Shown here: one piece after another, positions 33,202 to 41,860 of the stretch
Layout of the letters: every line of letters starts with the position of its first letter
Position numbering within the stretch: the stretch's first letter is position 1
Source: an uncultured Anaerolineae bacterium
Lineage (GTDB): Bacteria; Chloroflexota; Anaerolineae; Aggregatilineales; Phototrophicaceae
Reading direction: 5' to 3'
DNA length: 43,194 nt
Assembly: GCA_938022205.1 (NCBI GenBank)
Contig: CALIEB010000031.1
Coordinates: 1-43,194, forward strand
The notes under the pieces: model-generated
Told to the model about the DNA's origin: nothing
Databases searched by the model: none
What the model saw: only the letters and a program-made list of their open reading frames with translations
Program-made: the position numbers and the translations under genes

Positions 33202-34194
33202 TCAACCTTTAATCGTCGCCACGAGGGTTTGCCCTGCGCACAGCCCGCTCAGATACGCGCCCTCGACGCGCCCGCGCCCGCCAAAAGCGTCGCCAGCGAA
33301 AACGAGCGGCAATCCTTCCGCCACAAAGCAATCTTGCGGATATGTGGTCAGCGGCGTGCTGTAACGCCACTTCTTAAGCTGCGTCTCGACGATGCTCGCG
33401 CCCTCTCTCATGTAGCGTTCCACATAGGTGCGCATAAACGCTAGCACCTCTTCTTCGGGCGCGTCGTAATGCTTGCGGCTGTAACGCGCTTCAGCATGGA
33501 CAGTGACGATGGTCTCTTCGCTGATGCCTTTGGCTTTGTTGTCCGCCAACCAGTAAATTGGCTCGTTGAAGTTCTGTATCGCACCCGGTTCGGGCAGCGC
33601 AACGTCGCCAGCGATGCGGAAGATGCCGCACAAACAGGGCGCGTACTCAATGCGCTTGAGTTGAGCGAGGTCGTCGGGCATGAGCGGCACGTACTGACGG
33701 TTCAATATCGCCAGTGACTGCGGCACCGGCGGGGTCATCACCAAGTAGCGCGCGTTGTAGATGTTCTCTTGGCTGTCGGTCAGCGTCCAGCTTACACCCG
33801 TGTATTGGACAGAGGTCACTTGCACGTCCAAGCGCACGTCAAGGTCGCGCGCCAGATACTGCGCCAGCGCGTTCATGCCGCCGTTGACGACGAAGCGCGA
33901 ATGCCCGTCGTTGCGTGTGCGCTTCAGGCTACCATCGCTCCAGCCATAGCCCCAGACGCGCACTAAGCCCGCGTCGATCCACGCCTCTACTTGTTTCCAA
34001 AAGCGTTCACCGCGCGCCGTGAAGAACTGCGCGCCGTGGTCTGCCACCCCATCACCCACGCGGCGCGTTGCCAAACGCCCACCGACGCTGCGTCCCTTGT
34101 CCAGAACCAACACGTCCAAGCCTGCCTCTTTTAGCACACGCGCCGCCGTTAGCCCTGACAAACCGGCACCGATGATCATTACCTCACGTTCCAT
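33202..34194 (-). CDS. renalase-like NAD(P)/FAD-dependent amine oxidoreductase
   Basis: This 330-residue flavoprotein has the dinucleotide motif VMIIGAGLSGLTAARVLKEAGLDVLVLDKGRSVGGRLATRRV at its N-terminus (shown by positions 5-45), then DHGAQFFTARGERFW and the C-terminal FAD-contact segment VFAGDAFGGRGRVEGAYLSG. This is the pattern of the bacterial renalase-like family, which oxidises isomeric forms of NAD(P)H or related amines. I start at ATG 34194, where the Rossmann strand begins; the upstream in-frame ATG at 34284 lies before the predicted promoter. It probably forms an operon with the downstream hydrolase. Confidence 0.85.
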   Translation of the reverse strand: MEREVMIIGAGLSGLTAARVLKEAGLDVLVLDKGRSVGGRLATRRVGDGVADHGAQFFTARGERFWKQVEAWIDAGLVRVWGYGWSDGSLKRTRNDGHSRFVVNGGMNALAQYLARDLDVRLDVQVTSVQYTGVSWTLTDSQENIYNARYLVMTPPVPQSLAILNRQYVPLMPDDLAQLKRIEYAPCLCGIFRIAGDVALPEPGAIQNFNEPIYWLADNKAKGISEETIVTVHAEARYSRKHYDAPEEEVLAFMRTYVERYMREGASIVETQLKKWRYSTPLTTYPQDCFVAEGLPLVFAGDAFGGRGRVEGAYLSGLCAGQTLVATIKG

Positions 34195-34254
34195 AACCAA
34201 CACTCTCTTCCTCAAGCTAAGGCAGCCACACTGCCACCTCTGGTTAATGCGTTG

Positions 34255-34284
34255 ATTATAGCACGAGGAGCAGGCTCTTGTCAC
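34255..34284 (-). promoter_or_regulatory. promoter of the flavoprotein-hydrolase pair
   Basis: On the minus strand GTGACA (34284-34279), an 18-base spacer and TATAAT (34260-34255) preceded by TGC form a good sigma-A promoter about 60 bases before the ATG at 34194. Confidence 0.7.
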
Positions 34285-34352
34285 TGATTTGCGAAATATT
34301 TCACAAAGGGTCTTTTGTTACCCCTTGTCGCCTTTTAGAGCCAAACTCTCAC

Positions 34353-34381
34353 TTAACAAAACGGGCAAGATAGCTTATGAT
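34353..34381 (+). promoter_or_regulatory. tmRNA promoter
   Basis: TTAACA (34353-34358) and TATGAT (34376-34381) are exactly 17 bases apart and lie 10 bases before the mature 5' end of the tmRNA. Confidence 0.75.
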
Positions 34382-34391
34382 AGTAGTATAC

Positions 34392-34763
34392 GGGAGCGAA
34401 ATAGGCTCGACAGCGGAGGCTGACACCGTACTGCAAGCCGTGACGCTCATCACGTTAAACGAGCAAGGCAAATAAATGCCAAGAAACCCCAACTCGCTTT
34501 CGCCGCTTAATTGTCGGTGAAATGCGCCAGCCCAGAGAGGCTGGCTGTTCGCAGTACCTGCGCCTATCAGGGTACTCGCGGGCATCATCACAGATAGGAC
34601 GTAACTTCGCTTACGCCGATAAGCGGAGCCAAATGCATCGGCTAGCCAGCTTCGTACCGTGTCTGTTCGGGCTGTTGCTGGCGAAATCTAACAACAGACT
34701 ACGCTTGTAGACGTGCGCGTATCGATTCCGTTGGACCCGAGGGGCAGTACCTCGGCGCTTCCA
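34392..34763 (+). ncRNA. ssrA: transfer-messenger RNA (tmRNA)
   Basis: The ends pair as a tRNA-like acceptor stem, GGGAGCG (34392-34398) with CGCTTCC (34756-34762), with A as discriminator. The genome continues TCA, so CCA must be added or exchanged. The 5' part has GGCTCGACAG, like the conserved tmRNA D-region. The resume codon GCA (34463) follows TTAAACGA and opens a 15-residue tag, ARQINAKKPQLAFAA, ended by TAA at 34508-34510. The 3' part keeps ACTACGCTTGTAGA. The T arm is odd: the stem CCGAGG/CCTCGG encloses GGCAGTA instead of the usual TTCGANT loop. The RNA rescues stalled ribosomes and tags the product for proteolysis. Confidence 0.95.
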
Positions 34764-34772
34764 TCACCCGCC

Positions 34773-34797
34773 AAAAACCGCCCTCGTGGCGGTTTTT
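34773..34797 (+). terminator. intrinsic terminator of the tmRNA gene
   Basis: CCGCC and GGCGG around CTCGT form a short stem extended by flanking A and T runs (AAAAACCGCC/GGCGGTTTTT), ten bases after the tmRNA 3' end. Confidence 0.9.
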
Positions 34798-34819
34798 GCA
34801 TGGTCTGAATGAGAGGCTT

Positions 34820-35566
34820 ATGCGCAAGGCAATTTTGGCAACGTTAGGCGTGGTCATGCTGCTTGCGGGCTGCGTAGGCAACGGTGAAGAGCGCGAGCTG
34901 CGCGCCAATCACGCCGTCATCAGCACGCAAATCGCTGACCTGCGCATGACCGCCACCGTGCAAACGGCGCGCATCGCCATCACCACCGACTATCTCGGCA
35001 CAGAGGTCAGCATACGCGCCACACAAAGTCAATTCTTACAAGCCACACTGGTTGAGCGCGGCACGCCCGAAAGCCTAATTGCCGCCTTTCGACGCGAAGT
35101 GCTGGAGAACTTTGCGCCACCGCCCACCGCGAACGCGGACGGCAGTCCTGTCTTGCCGACCAGCCCGCCGGTCACGCCACTCGCGCCGATTGCGCCGCCG
35201 ATGCCCACAGCCCTGCCCGCCGACGCGCCACGCCTTGAGAACGTCGTTACCTCCACAGGCGTGGGACGCGACGACTGCGCGACCAACGTCGTCAACACGT
35301 TTGACAGCACCACGCCCGCCATCTACGTGGTCGCGCTGGCGATTAACGTGCCACGCGGCACCGCCATTGCCTCGCGCTGGTTTCGCGGCAGCGAGCAAGT
35401 CGTGCGCTTTGAGTTTACGCCAACCTTCGACATCACCCGTGCCTGCGTTTGGTTCTTCATCGACCAAAGCGACGTGCGCTTTGAGGCGGGCAGATGGTCG
35501 GTGGTGCTAGACCTAAACGGCACGCCGGCGACCGCACCGACCGACTTCACGATTGTAGCGCGCTAG
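34820..35566 (+). CDS. lipoprotein of unknown function with coiled-coil region
   Basis: This 248-residue protein has a signal sequence and lipobox ([10 protein letters not shown], Cys18). Residues ~20-60 ([23 protein letters not shown]) look helical, possibly coiled coil. A Pro/Thr/Ala-rich linker (about 98-140) and a C-terminal beta-rich domain (about 150-248) with [19 protein letters not shown] and [22 protein letters not shown] follow. I start at ATG 34820, after GAGAGG; the longer frame from a TTG overlaps the tmRNA terminator. Its stop overlaps that of galE on the opposite strand (CTAG). I do not recognise the family. Confidence 0.7.
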   Translation: MRKAILATLGVVMLLAGCVGNGEERELRANHAVISTQIADLRMTATVQTARIAITTDYLGTEVSIRATQSQFLQATLVERGTPESLIAAFRREVLENFAPPPTANADGSPVLPTSPPVTPLAPIAPPMPTALPADAPRLENVVTSTGVGRDDCATNVVNTFDSTTPAIYVVALAINVPRGTAIASRWFRGSEQVVRFEFTPTFDITRACVWFFIDQSDVRFEAGRWSVVLDLNGTPATAPTDFTIVAR

Positions 35567-36552
35567 TCGGCAAAGCCGTCGGGGTGCGCCTTGTGCCACC
35601 GCCACGCCGTTTCGACCATCACGCGTAGCGAGTCATAGCGCGGCTGCCAGCCTAGCTCGCGTTTGATGCGCGTGCTATCCGCCACTAGCACAGGCAAATC
35701 ACCCGCACGGCGTGCGCCTACCACAGCGGGGATAGGATGCCCTGTCACTGCACGCGCCGCCTCAATAACTTCTAGCACGCTGTAGCCTGTGCCACTGCCG
35801 AGATTGTAAACGCGGCTTTGCCCATCTTGCAGTGCCTCCAACGCCAGAATATGCGCCCGCGCAAGGTCTAGCACATGCACGTAGTCGCGGATGCACGTCC
35901 CATCCGGCGTGTCGTAGTCTGTGCCGAAGATGCTGATATGTTCGCGCTTGCCCAACGCCACTTGCAAAGTCAGCGGGATGAGGTGCGTCTCGGGGTCGTG
36001 GTCTTCGCCAATGTGTCCGTTTTCGTGCGCGCCGCAAGCGTTGAAATAGCGCAAGAAGCAGTATTTCAGCCCGTAAATGGTGTCCATCCAGTGCAAGATG
36101 CGTTCAGCGAAGAACTTGGTCTCGCCGTACACGCTGCCCGGTATCAGCGGCTCGTCTTCGCGGATGGGTATGACGTTGGGTTTGTCAAACAAATTGGCAG
36201 TTGAAGAGAGGATAAAGCGTTTGACGTGGTGCTGTGTAGCAATTTCCAGCAGATTAAGCAACGCCATCACGTTGTCATGAAAGTACACAAAGGGGATTTG
36301 CATGCTTTCGCCCACCAAAATCCGCGAGGCAAAGTGCATGATGCCGTCAATTTGCGGATATGCCGCGAACAACGCCGCTACGTCTGCTTTGTTGAGCAGG
36401 TTGCCCAGCACAAACGCCGCCTGCGCATGCACGGCTTGGCGATGCCCCGCCTGCAAATTGTCAAACACAATGACCTCGTAGCCGTCGTTGATAAGGCTGT
36501 CGACCACATGGCTGCCGATATAGCCCGCGCCCCCGGTGACCAATATTGCCAT
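35563..36552 (-). CDS. galE: UDP-glucose 4-epimerase
   Basis: GalE interconverts UDP-glucose and UDP-galactose using tightly bound NAD. The 329-residue sequence has GGAGYIGS (7-14), [12 protein letters not shown] (30-41), catalytic Ser117 (ILSSTAN), Tyr142 and Lys146 in [12 protein letters not shown], and [21 protein letters not shown], a hallmark of the family. The start is ATG 36552, eight bases after AAGGAG. It is alone on its strand; product and rml-type genes nearby suggest cell-surface polysaccharide supply. Confidence 0.93.
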   Translation of the reverse strand: MAILVTGGAGYIGSHVVDSLINDGYEVIVFDNLQAGHRQAVHAQAAFVLGNLLNKADVAALFAAYPQIDGIMHFASRILVGESMQIPFVYFHDNVMALLNLLEIATQHHVKRFILSSTANLFDKPNVIPIREDEPLIPGSVYGETKFFAERILHWMDTIYGLKYCFLRYFNACGAHENGHIGEDHDPETHLIPLTLQVALGKREHISIFGTDYDTPDGTCIRDYVHVLDLARAHILALEALQDGQSRVYNLGSGTGYSVLEVIEAARAVTGHPIPAVVGARRAGDLPVLVADSTRIKRELGWQPRYDSLRVMVETAWRWHKAHPDGFAD

Positions 36553-36709
36553 TTTTGGCACTCCTTAAGATTTCATGAATGTGAATAGACGCTTATCTGC
36601 TTGTAACAAATTGTTTACGTTTTTTTAGTATGGTTAAGATGAAACACCCTATCCGTTGGCGGGGTATTGAGAGCCAACCTAGCGTATTTTCTCATATTGG
36701 AGGTCGGTT

Positions 36710-37846
36710 GTGGTAGTGCAAGCTGATTTAGAGAAGCGTATTGGTAGCGACAACACGGACGTTTCTTTTGCCGAGCTGCTAGACACCTATAGCTACGCAG
36801 AACCGCAGCGCGGGCAAATTATCCCCGCCACGATTATCACGACGCGCCGCGATGAAATCATCGTGGACGTGGGCTTAAAGCGCGACGCAATTGTCACGCG
36901 CCGCGACATCGAACGCCTTGACCGCGCCTATGTCGAAGGCTTGAAAAGCGGCGACGAGGTACAGGTGTACGTGCTGCACACGGACGAAGATGGCGAGATG
37001 GTCGTCTCGTTAAACAAGGCACTCGAACTCGAAGATTGGCAGCGCGCCCAAGACTACTTGCGCGACGATGTCATCACTGAAGGCGTGGTGATAGACTGCA
37101 ACAAGGGCGGCATCTTGGTCAAGTTCGGGCGGTTGATGGGCTTCGTGCCGAACAGCCACATCGAGAGCATCTCACCGACCCTATCGGAAAGCAAGGCGCA
37201 GGACATCAAGAACAGCCTCATCGGCACGACGATGCAATTGAAGGTCATTCAAGTGGAGAACCAGCGCAACCGCCTCATCCTTTCCGAGCGCGCCGCCAAA
37301 CGCAGCACCCGCAACGAACGCTTCAACGAGCTGCAGGTGGGGCAGATTGTCACGGGGCGCGTGGTGAACGTGACACACTTCGGCGTATTTGTCGACATCG
37401 GCGGTGTGGACGGCATGATTCACATCTCCAACCTTGACCATCGCCACATCACCCACCCCAACGAGCTGTTTAGCGTGGGCGACGAGGTGACAGTGCGCAT
37501 CGATGCGATTGATGCCGAACGTGAGCGCGTCGCGCTGAACCGCAAGGTCACACTGCCCGACCCTTGGGACACGTTTATGGCACAGTACAAAGGCGGCGAC
37601 GTGCTTATCGGCACGGTCACCAACGTGGTCGATTTTGGCGTGTTCATTGCTGCGCCCAGCGGCGCGCAGGGCTTGGTACACACCAGCCGCATGCAATCGC
37701 TCAAGACCACCAACCCGCGCGACATGTTCCGCGAAGGTGACAAGGTGCTAGTGAAGATTGTCGGGGTCGATGTCGACAACAAGCACATTGAGTTAAGCAT
37801 TGACGACGTGACCGACGAGGAGCGCGCTGCCCACCCCATCGCATAA
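36710..37846 (+). CDS. S1 RNA-binding domain protein (30S ribosomal protein S1-like)
   Basis: This 378-residue protein is made of four tandem S1 domains, at about 30-100, 113-183, 203-272 and 288-360. The third is most canonical (GQIVTGRVVNVTHFGVFVDIGGVDGMIHISNL). Four domains is the size seen in many Gram-positive and Chloroflexota S1-like proteins, smaller than the six-domain enterobacterial RpsA. It likely binds mRNA on the ribosome; general RNA chaperone activity is the alternative. The start is GTG 36710 with a strong GGAGGT site. The ~80-base leader carries a GTTGGC/GCCAAC stem (36655-36678). A terminator follows the gene. Confidence 0.9.
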   Translation: MVVQADLEKRIGSDNTDVSFAELLDTYSYAEPQRGQIIPATIITTRRDEIIVDVGLKRDAIVTRRDIERLDRAYVEGLKSGDEVQVYVLHTDEDGEMVVSLNKALELEDWQRAQDYLRDDVITEGVVIDCNKGGILVKFGRLMGFVPNSHIESISPTLSESKAQDIKNSLIGTTMQLKVIQVENQRNRLILSERAAKRSTRNERFNELQVGQIVTGRVVNVTHFGVFVDIGGVDGMIHISNLDHRHITHPNELFSVGDEVTVRIDAIDAERERVALNRKVTLPDPWDTFMAQYKGGDVLIGTVTNVVDFGVFIAAPSGAQGLVHTSRMQSLKTTNPRDMFREGDKVLVKIVGVDVDNKHIELSIDDVTDEERAAHPIA

Positions 37847-37866
37847 GGTGTGCAGCACAGACAAAC

Positions 37867-37898
37867 AAAAACCCCTCTTGCGCAAGAGGGGTTTTTTT
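37867..37898 (+). terminator. intrinsic terminator after the S1-like gene
   Basis: CCCCTCTTGC and GCAAGAGGGG are perfect complements, flanked by A and followed by seven T. It also lies 6 bases from the 3' end of the convergent tRNA gene, so it may serve both strands. Confidence 0.92.
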
Positions 37899-37903
37899 GT
37901 TGA

Positions 37904-37974
37904 GCGGGTGACGGGACTCGAACCCGAGACCTACTCCTTGGCAAGGAGTCGTTCTACCACTGAACTACACCCGC
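37904..37974 (-). tRNA. tRNA-Gly(GCC)
   Basis: This 71-base tRNA has acceptor arms GCGGGTG/CACCCGC, a D arm with AGTTCAGTGGTAGAAC, an anticodon stem ACTCC/GGAGT with loop TTGCCAA (anticodon GCC, plus-strand positions 37940-37942) and a canonical T arm CGGGTTCGAGTCCCG. CCA is not encoded. It reads GGC and GGT codons. Confidence 0.98.
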
Positions 37975-38025
37975 GAACATGCTCAGAGTATAACGCGCTC
38001 GCGCTCACTTTGCAAGGGTGATTTT

Positions 38026-39885
38026 TTAGCGACGCTCGAGGTGCGCGGCAGCGAGTTGCCCCCACACGCTTTCGGGAGCAGACCGCCACAAGTCAAAGTA
38101 GGCTTGGCGCGCGCGGCTGCGATTGCCCAAAAGATCATAGGCGAGGGCGCGCACATACTGTCCACGCAGCGGCAGCGTGCCGCCTTGCAGGCGCACAAAA
38201 TTGTCGAGCAGCACCAGCGCGCTTTGGGGATTGTTGTCGCGCAGCAGCGCGTCTAACACGCCTGTCGGCAACTCGGGCGTGGCAGCGGCGGCAAGCGGCG
38301 CGACAGGCATGCGCTCGGCGCGGTACGTGCCGTTGCGCTCGGCGCGGAATGCCCAACGCCCCGCACCGACAAGGTCAAACTGTACGACGGTGCGCGTGGC
38401 GCGCCCCACTTCGCTCAGCGTGTCGACCACCCGCGCCGAAAAGCCGAACTGGTTGAGCTGGGTGATGAGGTCTTGCGCGGTGTCGAGGCTGATGATGCTC
38501 AACAGGTACGCCAGCAAGTCATCCATGTTACAAACCGGGGCTTCGTCAATGTAGGTCGCGGCGCACAGGTCTAAAATTGTGCCAGTGGCGCGGCTTAGCA
38601 CGTTGAGCATGGCTTGCGCTTGCTGTCCTGCCCAGCTATCCGCGCCATAGCCAGAAACCACCGTACCAAGCGTGATTTGCGCCTGCTCGAGGCGACCGTC
38701 CAGCGCGTACAAGAATCCCAAGAGCAGGATACCGCGCTCGATGCTTGCGGACGTGTAAGGAAAGGACTGCACGCCCTGCTCGACCAGCGGAATGGCTTCA
38801 GCGGGTGGTTTGGCAAGAATAGGTTCAGCGCGGTGGAAGTAGCAACCCAGCGTGTTTTGCGGAGCGAACGCGCCCTCACCGTCTACGCGGCGATAGAAGT
38901 TGTTGGCGTAACGCCACTCGACGGCGCGCTGGCTGCGGCACACCCAATTGGGCGCGCTGCTTTCAGACCGCCACTCGTTAACCGTCAGCGTGCCACGCTC
39001 AAAGTCCCAACTGACGACCTCACCCACGCGGATTTGCGCGGGTGCAGCCACCAAGTCGACCGCGCGTCCACCGCGCGCCGCCACGATGATATAGCGGGCG
39101 TTTATGTCGTCGTCGTCCACCGCGAACACCACCTCGTCCAGCCCATCGCTGTTGATGTCTGCCACCTGCAGCATGTTTACCGCGTTCACGCCTTGCGACG
39201 GAAACAAGGGCAGCTCACGCTCGTAGGGCAAAAACGTGAACGTACCGCTGCTGCTGCGCGTCGCCAGCACGTAGTCTTGATAGCGCAGCGGGTTATCCGG
39301 TGTGGGGTCAGATGGGTAGGTGATGGTGAGCAGCGCGTCGGGCGTGTCGTCGCTGTTCAAACGCGCGCGCAACAGCGTCACCGCAAAGCCGTCCACGCGC
39401 CACTGTGTAGCATTTGGCGTGCGATTGAGCGTGTCTAGCACGTAGCGACGCACGAAGGGGCGCATGTCTACGCTGCCAATCGGGGACTCGCGCAGCAACG
39501 CAATCAAACGCGCTAGAGCTTGCGGGTCGCTAGGGGCGTTGGGGAAGCGGCGCAGCAACTCGTACTGCGTGAGCTGCAGGGCAAGCTGGGCTTCTGGCAG
39601 CCCGCGCTGTACAGCGGCAACCTGTGCCTCGTACACTGGCAAGAAGCTGCTTTCTAGCCAAATGGGCAGCGCGTAGCTTTGCACGGGTGCTTCAGGCAAG
39701 CGCGGCGTGGGCAAAGCGGGCGGCGGGGTAACTGTCGCAAAGCCACCACCGCCAAGCGTGGGTGCTGGTGTGACAAAGCCGCTGCTGGTCGGTGCAGGCG
39801 GTGTGTTGGTGGCAAACTGCGCCGCGCTCGGCAGCACTAACAAGCCCAACAGCAGACCCAGTACCAAAAACCGTCTCACGTTCAT
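38026..39885 (-). CDS. large secreted protein with FG-GAP-like and repeat regions
   Basis: This 619-residue protein has a signal peptide (MNVRRFLVLGLLLGLLVLPSAAQ) and a Pro/Thr/Gly-rich linker. One calcium-loop-like repeat, MLQVADINSDGLDEVVFAVDDD, is typical of FG-GAP/VCBS propeller blades, and the C-terminal half has helical pairs that look like tetratricopeptide repeats (for example NPQSALVLLDNFVRLQ, LRGQYVRALAYDLLGNRSRARQAY). I start at ATG 39885 after a GGGGGTGG site; the open frame further upstream lies inside rmlB. It is the last gene of the rmlA-HAD-rmlB run. A role in surface polysaccharide handling is only suggested by context. Confidence 0.7.
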   Translation of the reverse strand: MNVRRFLVLGLLLGLLVLPSAAQFATNTPPAPTSSGFVTPAPTLGGGGFATVTPPPALPTPRLPEAPVQSYALPIWLESSFLPVYEAQVAAVQRGLPEAQLALQLTQYELLRRFPNAPSDPQALARLIALLRESPIGSVDMRPFVRRYVLDTLNRTPNATQWRVDGFAVTLLRARLNSDDTPDALLTITYPSDPTPDNPLRYQDYVLATRSSSGTFTFLPYERELPLFPSQGVNAVNMLQVADINSDGLDEVVFAVDDDDINARYIIVAARGGRAVDLVAAPAQIRVGEVVSWDFERGTLTVNEWRSESSAPNWVCRSQRAVEWRYANNFYRRVDGEGAFAPQNTLGCYFHRAEPILAKPPAEAIPLVEQGVQSFPYTSASIERGILLLGFLYALDGRLEQAQITLGTVVSGYGADSWAGQQAQAMLNVLSRATGTILDLCAATYIDEAPVCNMDDLLAYLLSIISLDTAQDLITQLNQFGFSARVVDTLSEVGRATRTVVQFDLVGAGRWAFRAERNGTYRAERMPVAPLAAAATPELPTGVLDALLRDNNPQSALVLLDNFVRLQGGTLPLRGQYVRALAYDLLGNRSRARQAYFDLWRSAPESVWGQLAAAHLERR

Positions 39886-39907
39886 CGCCACCCCCTTCGG
39901 TCTCCGA

Positions 39908-40942
39908 TTAGCTAGATACGTTCGTTGCGTTGGCGAGACGGGCGGCATACTGGCGTTTGTAATATTCCAAGTATTCGCCCGTCTTGATTTTGCGCCACCA
40001 CCAAGCGTTATCTTGATACCACTGCACGGTTGCCGCCAAGCCCTGTTCAAACGTCATTTGCCGCTGCCAGCCCAACGCCTTGAGCTTATCGGCATTCATC
40101 GCATAGCGGCGGTCATGACCTGGGCGGTCTGGCACGTGCTTAATCAGCGTTTCGGGCTTGCCTAAGAGTTTCAGCAGGGCGTGCGTTACGTCGATGTTAT
40201 AGCGCAAGTCCTCGCCGGCAATGTTATACGCTTCGCCGCTTTTGCCGTGCAACAGCACGACCTCTACGCCGCTGGCATGGTCATCCACGTGCAACCAATC
40301 GCGCACCTGCCGACCATCGCCATAGACCGGCAGCGGGCGGTCGTCCAACGCTTCTGTAATGAAGAACGGGATGAGTTTTTCGGGATATTGATAGTAACCG
40401 TAGGTGTTGCTGCCGCGCGTCACCACAGTGTCCATGCCATAGGTCACGAAGTAGCTGCGCACCATTAGCTCGCCAGCGGCTTTGCTGGCGGCGTAAGGGC
40501 TGTTGGGCAAGAAGGGGTCGGTTTCCACGCTGAAGCCTTCGTGAACGTCGCCATACACTTCGTCCGTAGATACCTGTAGGAAACGCCCGATACCGTGCTG
40601 CCGCCCCACGTCTAGCAGCGTGTACACGCCGAAAACGTCCGTGCGAATGAAGGCATCAGGGTCGAGGATGCTGCGGTCAACGTGGCTTTCGGCGGCAAAG
40701 TTGACAATGGTGTCGACGCTATACTGTTCTAACGTGGCGCGCACCGCCTCACGGTCGGCGATGTCCGCCCGCACAAACGTGTGGTTGGGCGCGTCCTTGA
40801 CGGGCAGCAAGTTGTCAAGGTTGCCCGCATAGGTCAGCTTGTCGAACGTGATGATGTGGAACTCAGGGTAACGCTGCACCATGCGGCGCACGAACGCGCT
40901 GCCGATAAAACCTGCGCCCCCTGTTACGAGAATGTTTTTCAT
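39908..40942 (-). CDS. rmlB: dTDP-glucose 4,6-dehydratase
   Basis: RmlB (RfbB) converts dTDP-glucose to dTDP-4-keto-6-deoxyglucose, the second step of dTDP-rhamnose synthesis. The 344 residues include GGAGFIGS (8-15), NFAAESHVDRSI (81-92), the catalytic triplet Thr126-Asp127-Glu128 in VSTDEVYG, and Tyr150/Lys154 in SPYAASKAAGELM. The start is ATG 40942 after AGAGGA. It follows the HAD gene by 25 bases in an operon that starts with rmlA. rmlC and rmlD are not in the window. Confidence 0.95.
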   Translation of the reverse strand: MKNILVTGGAGFIGSAFVRRMVQRYPEFHIITFDKLTYAGNLDNLLPVKDAPNHTFVRADIADREAVRATLEQYSVDTIVNFAAESHVDRSILDPDAFIRTDVFGVYTLLDVGRQHGIGRFLQVSTDEVYGDVHEGFSVETDPFLPNSPYAASKAAGELMVRSYFVTYGMDTVVTRGSNTYGYYQYPEKLIPFFITEALDDRPLPVYGDGRQVRDWLHVDDHASGVEVVLLHGKSGEAYNIAGEDLRYNIDVTHALLKLLGKPETLIKHVPDRPGHDRRYAMNADKLKALGWQRQMTFEQGLAATVQWYQDNAWWWRKIKTGEYLEYYKRQYAARLANATNVSS

Positions 40943-40967
40943 GCCTGTTGTCCTCTTGCGTAAGCGA

Positions 40968-41831
40968 TTACTGTGCTTCTTGGCTGTCGGCAGGTGTTTC
41001 CGCCGCAGGCGCAGGCGGCGGCAACACAAAGCGTTCAATCGCTTCCGCCACGCCATCCTCGTTGTTGCTGGCGACGACGTGTTGCGCGACGCGCTTCAAG
41101 CCTTCGGTGGCGTTGCCTACCGCTATCCCTAAACCGGCGAACTGAATCATCTCGATGTCGTTGTCGCCGTCGCCTATCGCCAGCACTTTAGCGGCGGGAA
41201 TGCCCAGCTCCTTCGCCAACGCCGCTACCGCACGCCCTTTGTTCGTGCCGTGCGGCAGCACTTCAACCTGATGGTCAACGTGCGTCATGACAAGGTTGAC
41301 CTTGCCGTCCATTTGCTTGTCCAACTGCCAGCGCATGGCACGCGCGGCGCGCGCATCGCTGCCGATGACAATTAGCTTGTTGATAGGCAGCGTGGCAGCG
41401 ATATTGACCAGGGAGCCAACCGCTTCGGCGCGTGGCTCGCCATACTGCGCGGTCAAGAAGTCGACGCGGGCATCCGCCGCCTTCACGAGCAGGCGCGTGC
41501 GGCTAACCGCCACGACCACATGCCCTTGCGACTCAGCGTAAGGGACGATGCGGCGGATGACCATCGGGTCAAGCACGTGTTCGCTGCGCGGCGAGCCATC
41601 AGGGTTATGCGTCACCAGCCCTTGCACAAAGACGCTGGGCGTGTTGAGGTTGAGCGTTGCCACCAGCTCGGCACAAGAGTAGAAGGTCTTGCCCGTCGCC
41701 AGCATAACGCGCACACCGCGCGCTTGGGCGGCGGCAATCGCTTGCTTGTTGCGCTCGCTCAACACGCCGGCATCGTTGAGCAGCGTTCGATCTACGTCCA
41801 GAACGATAAGTTGAATGTCATGTTGGGTCAT
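40968..41831 (-). CDS. Cof-type HAD hydrolase
   Basis: This 287-residue sugar-phosphatase-like HAD protein has motif I Asp12 and Asp14 (VLDVDRTLLND), a large alpha/beta cap (about 85-200), Lys in the GTNKGRAVAAL segment and motif IV AIGDGDNDIEM. The Cof/YbiV family dephosphorylates sugar phosphates and other small metabolites with magnesium. The C-terminal ~20 residues (PPPAPAAETPADSQEAQ) are a Pro/Ala tail beyond the domain. It sits between rmlA and rmlB with an AAGGAGG site and gaps of 29 and 25 bases, so it is co-transcribed with them; a role on a sugar phosphate of that pathway is possible. Confidence 0.9.
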   Translation of the reverse strand: MTQHDIQLIVLDVDRTLLNDAGVLSERNKQAIAAAQARGVRVMLATGKTFYSCAELVATLNLNTPSVFVQGLVTHNPDGSPRSEHVLDPMVIRRIVPYAESQGHVVVAVSRTRLLVKAADARVDFLTAQYGEPRAEAVGSLVNIAATLPINKLIVIGSDARAARAMRWQLDKQMDGKVNLVMTHVDHQVEVLPHGTNKGRAVAALAKELGIPAAKVLAIGDGDNDIEMIQFAGLGIAVGNATEGLKRVAQHVVASNNEDGVAEAIERFVLPPPAPAAETPADSQEAQ

Positions 41832-41860
41832 CAGAAGCCTCCTTATTTGGCTTGACTGGC

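Noticed and set aside
34195..34284. A longer N-terminus for the renalase-like flavoprotein
   Set aside because: The extension is Cys/Arg-rich, lies across the TATAAT promoter box and precedes the Rossmann strand at which the family begins.
34285..34352. GAAATATTTC palindrome near 34301-34312 as a regulator site
   Set aside because: A 10-bp AT-rich palindrome between two divergent promoters is suggestive but too short to support on its own.
34349..34710. Small open frames on both strands near 34.4-34.7 kb
   Set aside because: They lie inside the tmRNA gene and show no coding character.
38614..39438. A 274-codon plus-strand open frame
   Set aside because: It is antisense to the large secreted protein; Arg/His/Val-rich, no start signals, no family resemblance.
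39886..40050. A longer N-terminus for the large secreted protein
   Set aside because: The extension lies within rmlB and hides the signal peptide; ATG 39885 has a good ribosome-binding site.
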